From contig JAKSDB010000191.1 of the NCBI GenBank assembly GCA_022360415.1, positions 1-10,021 on the forward strand: a DNA stretch of 10,021 nucleotides, in the 5' to 3' direction. The notes under the pieces are model-generated. The model searched no databases, was not told the origin of the DNA, and saw only the letters and a list, made by a program, of their open reading frames with translations. Below, piece after piece: positions 7,083-10,021 of the stretch. A program made the translations under genes and the position numbers. Position 1 is the first letter of the stretch, and the number at the start of each line of letters is the position of its first letter. The stretch comes from Chlorobiales bacterium. Lineage in GTDB: Bacteria > Bacteroidota > Chlorobiia > Chlorobiales > Chlorobiaceae.

Positions 7083-10021
7083 CTATACGAGACTCTGCGT
7101 TATGTCATTGTCGACATAAAGAGTCACTCCCGCGTTGACATACTCCATATAACCGGCGGGCGTCGATCCGCTCGTATTATCAGTCCATCCCGAACCCGTA
7201 ACGCTGTCTCCACTGTCACCGTTGATGTACAGCACGTTGTCGCTATCGGTCATGTCGAGCACATCCTGCGCAGAAAGATTGGTCAAAGAATTGCCATTGG
7301 TGTCGGTGAGTAAATCAATTTCCTCAATATCTGACATCGGGTTGTTACCGGTATTCAGTCCGCTGAAATCGATATCATCACCATTTTCAAGTCTGACGAC
7401 ATCATATCCCGACCCTCCGTCAACCACAGCATCATCGGCGTCATAGATAATCGTATCGTTACCTTCCTGGGCATAGATAATATCGCTGCCACCACCGCCG
7501 TCAATGGTGTCGTTGCCTTCGCCACGGATTTCTCCCTCGTCAGTGGCACTTTCCTGGCTGAGCTCTTCCGCATGGTTTATAATGTAGTCGACAGTATCCT
7601 CGCGATCCCATTCATCATAGCCTGAAACATTTGACTCTCCCTGCTCAAGAGCGCGGAACACAAGATATCCCGAACCCGGATTCAGGGAGAGACCGGCAGC
7701 AACTGCAAGATCATCTGTGAAAGGCGCATCCCCGAAAATAACATCGTTCCCGTTACCACCCTGGAACCGATCTCCCCCAACATCTGACAGCAAACTTACA
7801 GGACTAATATCCTGTAAAGTATCATAAAGTTGTTGAGCAGTTTCAACGTTATCAGATACCCCGGAACCGTATGCTGCTCCTTCAATCACATCCAGTACAT
7901 CAAGACCGGATGAACCGCTTGGCAGATCAATCCCGACACCTTCAACAACACCAAAGCTGTTGATCGCGTCTACTTCACTGACGGTATCCTGCCAGTTACT
8001 TGACGGATCTGACCATTCGTAAGTCGAGTCACCTAAGTCTGGGGAATCATGCGTATGATAATCCGTGTGCGTACCTGTTATGTGTTCAAGAGCGTCAGGA
8101 TGATAGAAATTACCCGGTCCGATTGTCGTAAAGCCGCTTGTGTTTGTTTCATCAGCTGCATACCAGAATGTTGGTTCGCCATCTGATAAAAAGATCGTCT
8201 GATTGACAACATACGTTCCGTTCAGCTGATTTGCAGAGTCATTCCACCATTCTATTGCTTTTTGCAATCCCGCCTCATAATTAGTCCCATTTGCTGCACT
8301 GAGATTATTGACATCACTCTTAGCCTCGTTAAGCTCCGTCGTATCTGCATTACCTTCTGTTCTGATATCATAAGTACCAACCGTATGTGAATCAGGATTG
8401 CTATCCCAAGGGCTTCCATTAAACTCTACAATATGAACACGAACATTATCAGCATCACTTTCTGAAAGATCATCAAGCACGCCATTCAAAGCGGTTTTGA
8501 GAGCTGCCATTCGGCTTGTACTACCAGGTATTGAAAACGTCATACTATACGAAGTATCAACCACTACAACAAGATTAAGGTCCTTGCCCTGGACATGGCT
8601 TCCGCCAATATCTCCGATAAGAATATCGTTTGCCGAACCGCCGGTAATTTCTCCCGAATTTTCAAGATTCGGATTCGGAACAGCATGAGTTTCTTCCTGC
8701 CCGTCGATATCAGTCACATTTTTACCGACAACAAGAACAGGGCTGTCAAGCGTTACCGTGAACTGGCCCGACGAAGTGTCTCCGTCCTGATCCGTTACCT
8801 CGACATCAAAGTCCATCGGGACATGTGAGCCGGGTATAGGAGTATTGACCTCAAATTGACCTATCGCAAACGGGCTATGTTCTGGATCGGCGACATCATC
8901 GTCATTGATAATTTCAATGCGGTTGAACATTGTCCCATTTGAAATCTGTATTTCATCCCCTTGTTGAACACCGGTTATTACGACATCATTTCCATCTTCG
9001 ACAATGGTTACAGTCCCGGTTGAAGCAACATAGACATCACTCGCGTCTATATTGATTGTCGCGTCATCTGTAAGGTCATAATCGTCATCTGCCAGATATG
9101 CTTTGATACGAACGGTTGCTGTTGCATCTGCTGAACCTTGAACGTCAATCAGTTTGAAACTGAAACTTGAAGTGGTATAATGCTCCCCATACACATATGG
9201 AGCTGGAACGTTATTCCATGGATTGCTCTGATCCAAACCGTCACTGTTCAGGCTGTCACTTGTTCTGAGCGCGGTAACAAGGTCGATTCTTACCCCTTCT
9301 GCGGGATCGATTTTCTGGTCTGTGTCCACACCGATATCGTCAGCATCATTGTTGATTGTATCACCGGGATCGATAGCCGTTATCAACATATCCTTGCTGT
9401 TCTCATTCGGATCCGGGGTATAATCGATGTCATACGGATGACCGTCACCTGGATCTATATCTCCATCAATTCCAATCCAATAGGTATTCGAGCCGCCTGA
9501 ACTCGAAAAGTCACCGAATTCAGTACCGGATCCATCATCGATCTTTTTATACAGCTCGACCGTATAGACATCATTGCTCTGCGTATCTCCATCCGGGTTA
9601 AGCGTGATCTGGATAACCATATTTGCGGATGTCTGTGGTTCACCCTCCAGATAGCCGGTCAGAACAGTTCCGTCGGTGGATAAATCAAGAACAACATTCT
9701 TGCCTTCTGACGTGACAGGATCACCACCACTATCCAGCAGCAATGCGCCATCATAGCTTTGCAGGAATTTCACTGTCCCCAGCTCGTCAGCCCCTACATG
9801 GCCAAAATAATCAAGCGCTTCCGTCGCAGTCGCTCCTGCAAGATTCGCCATAAATGTATCATCCGGCTCGATATCCACAGGAACGTCGTCCTCGATATCG
9901 ATCGTGAACTGACTCGTCGGCAGACCCACTTCATCGTCATCCTTGTCGACCGCCTTCACCACGCTCGACAGATCAAGACTCAGAACCTGGTCGTCTCCAC
10001 TGCCCGACACGTTCGCAGCCA
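7083..10021 (-). CDS. Large RTX/vWA surface adhesin, T1SS cargo, C-terminal part (5' end outside window)
   Basis: The frame is open to the window edge and ends in TAG at 7083-7085, giving more than 975 residues of the C-terminus; any GTG near 10010 is internal. Residue numbers here count from that GTG. Residues about 45-425 resemble the Asp-rich beta repeats of large T1SS proteins (T1SS-143/DUF5801-like, with IDPAEGVRIDLV at 234-245). A short RTX-like unit GGSANDILIGD (457-467) precedes a vWA domain (about 477-735) with a complete MIDAS: Asp485-x-Ser-x-Ser489, Thr576 and Asp610. RTX nonapeptides follow (GGNGNDVIFGD at 751-761; 830-872), separated by a linker. The last 85 residues match the T1SS C-terminal target domain, ending near TLYVDNDI. 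There is no cysteine, and Asp content is very high, as expected for calcium-folded exported proteins. Role: cell-surface attachment or cell-cell contact. Ligand and full length are unknown. Confidence 0.93.
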   Translation of the reverse strand, partial: AANVSGSGDDQVLSLDLSSVVKAVDKDDDEVGLPTSQFTIDIEDDVPVDIEPDDTFMANLAGATATEALDYFGHVGADELGTVKFLQSYDGALLLDSGGDPVTSEGKNVVLDLSTDGTVLTGYLEGEPQTSANMVIQITLNPDGDTQSNDVYTVELYKKIDDGSGTEFGDFSSSGGSNTYWIGIDGDIDPGDGHPYDIDYTPDPNENSKDMLITAIDPGDTINNDADDIGVDTDQKIDPAEGVRIDLVTALRTSDSLNSDGLDQSNPWNNVPAPYVYGEHYTTSSFSFKLIDVQGSADATATVRIKAYLADDDYDLTDDATINIDASDVYVASTGTVTIVEDGNDVVITGVQQGDEIQISNGTMFNRIEIINDDDVADPEHSPFAIGQFEVNTPIPGSHVPMDFDVEVTDQDGDTSSGQFTVTLDSPVLVVGKNVTDIDGQEETHAVPNPNLENSGEITGGSANDILIGDIGGSHVQGKDLNLVVVVDTSYSMTFSIPGSTSRMAALKTALNGVLDDLSESDADNVRVHIVEFNGSPWDSNPDSHTVGTYDIRTEGNADTTELNEAKSDVNNLSAANGTNYEAGLQKAIEWWNDSANQLNGTYVVNQTIFLSDGEPTFWYAADETNTSGFTTIGPGNFYHPDALEHITGTHTDYHTHDSPDLGDSTYEWSDPSSNWQDTVSEVDAINSFGVVEGVGIDLPSGSSGLDVLDVIEGAAYGSGVSDNVETAQQLYDTLQDISPVSLLSDVGGDRFQGGNGNDVIFGDAPFTDDLAVAAGLSLNPGSGYLVFRALEQGESNVSGYDEWDREDTVDYIINHAEELSQESATDEGEIRGEGNDTIDGGGGSDIIYAQEGNDTIIYDADDAVVDGGSGYDVVRLENGDDIDFSGLNTGNNPMSDIEEIDLLTDTNGNSLTNLSAQDVLDMTDSDNVLYINGDSGDSVTGSGWTDNTSGSTPAGYMEYVNAGVTLYVDNDITQSLV

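Noticed and set aside
8990..10021. Candidate CRISPR or nucleotide tandem array in the adhesin
   Set aside because: The repetition is at the protein level (Asp/Gly-rich beta repeats); no regularly spaced identical DNA repeats were seen.

Overview
This window reads as a bacterial chromosome segment dominated by a type I secretion (T1SS) surface-protein locus on the minus strand. The host is a Gram-negative bacterium, because an outer-membrane TolC-family channel, a HlyD-type periplasmic adaptor and a signal-peptide-bearing porin-like protein are all present. The gene mix and the style of the intergenic DNA (a degenerate TTTTGAC-like heptamer tract) remind me of green sulfur bacteria (Chlorobiota). 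That is a recollection-based guess, and a proteobacterial host cannot be excluded.

Layout. The left end carries two plus-strand genes: the 3' part of a PPC/DUF296-domain protein (1-253) and a 92-residue three-helix membrane protein of unknown function (404-682). They converge on a minus-strand cluster that fills the rest of the window. In transcription order (right to left) it contains: the 3' part of a large acidic, cysteine-free RTX/von Willebrand A adhesin (10021-7083, 5' end outside the window); a TolC-family outer-membrane channel (7029-5605); a 193-bp AT-rich gap with a possible 26-codon ORF and candidate regulatory repeats; a T1SS ABC ATPase/permease with a degenerate C39 peptidase-like domain (5411-3255); a HlyD-family adaptor overlapping it by 4 bp (3258-1840); and alanine dehydrogenase only 23 bp further on (1816-704).

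How the genes work together. The ABC protein, adaptor and TolC-like channel form a complete T1SS. The adhesin next to them has the expected C-terminal RTX and secretion-target region, so it is almost certainly the cargo. Its vWA domain keeps all the visible MIDAS metal-site residues, which suggests a ligand- or surface-binding role. The placement of ald at the end of the exporter operon is the least expected part of the layout.

I found no RNA gene, insertion sequence, phage gene or CRISPR array. I do not see a wholly new system here: the locus is a recognisable T1SS/adhesin island with a few local oddities, listed as findings.
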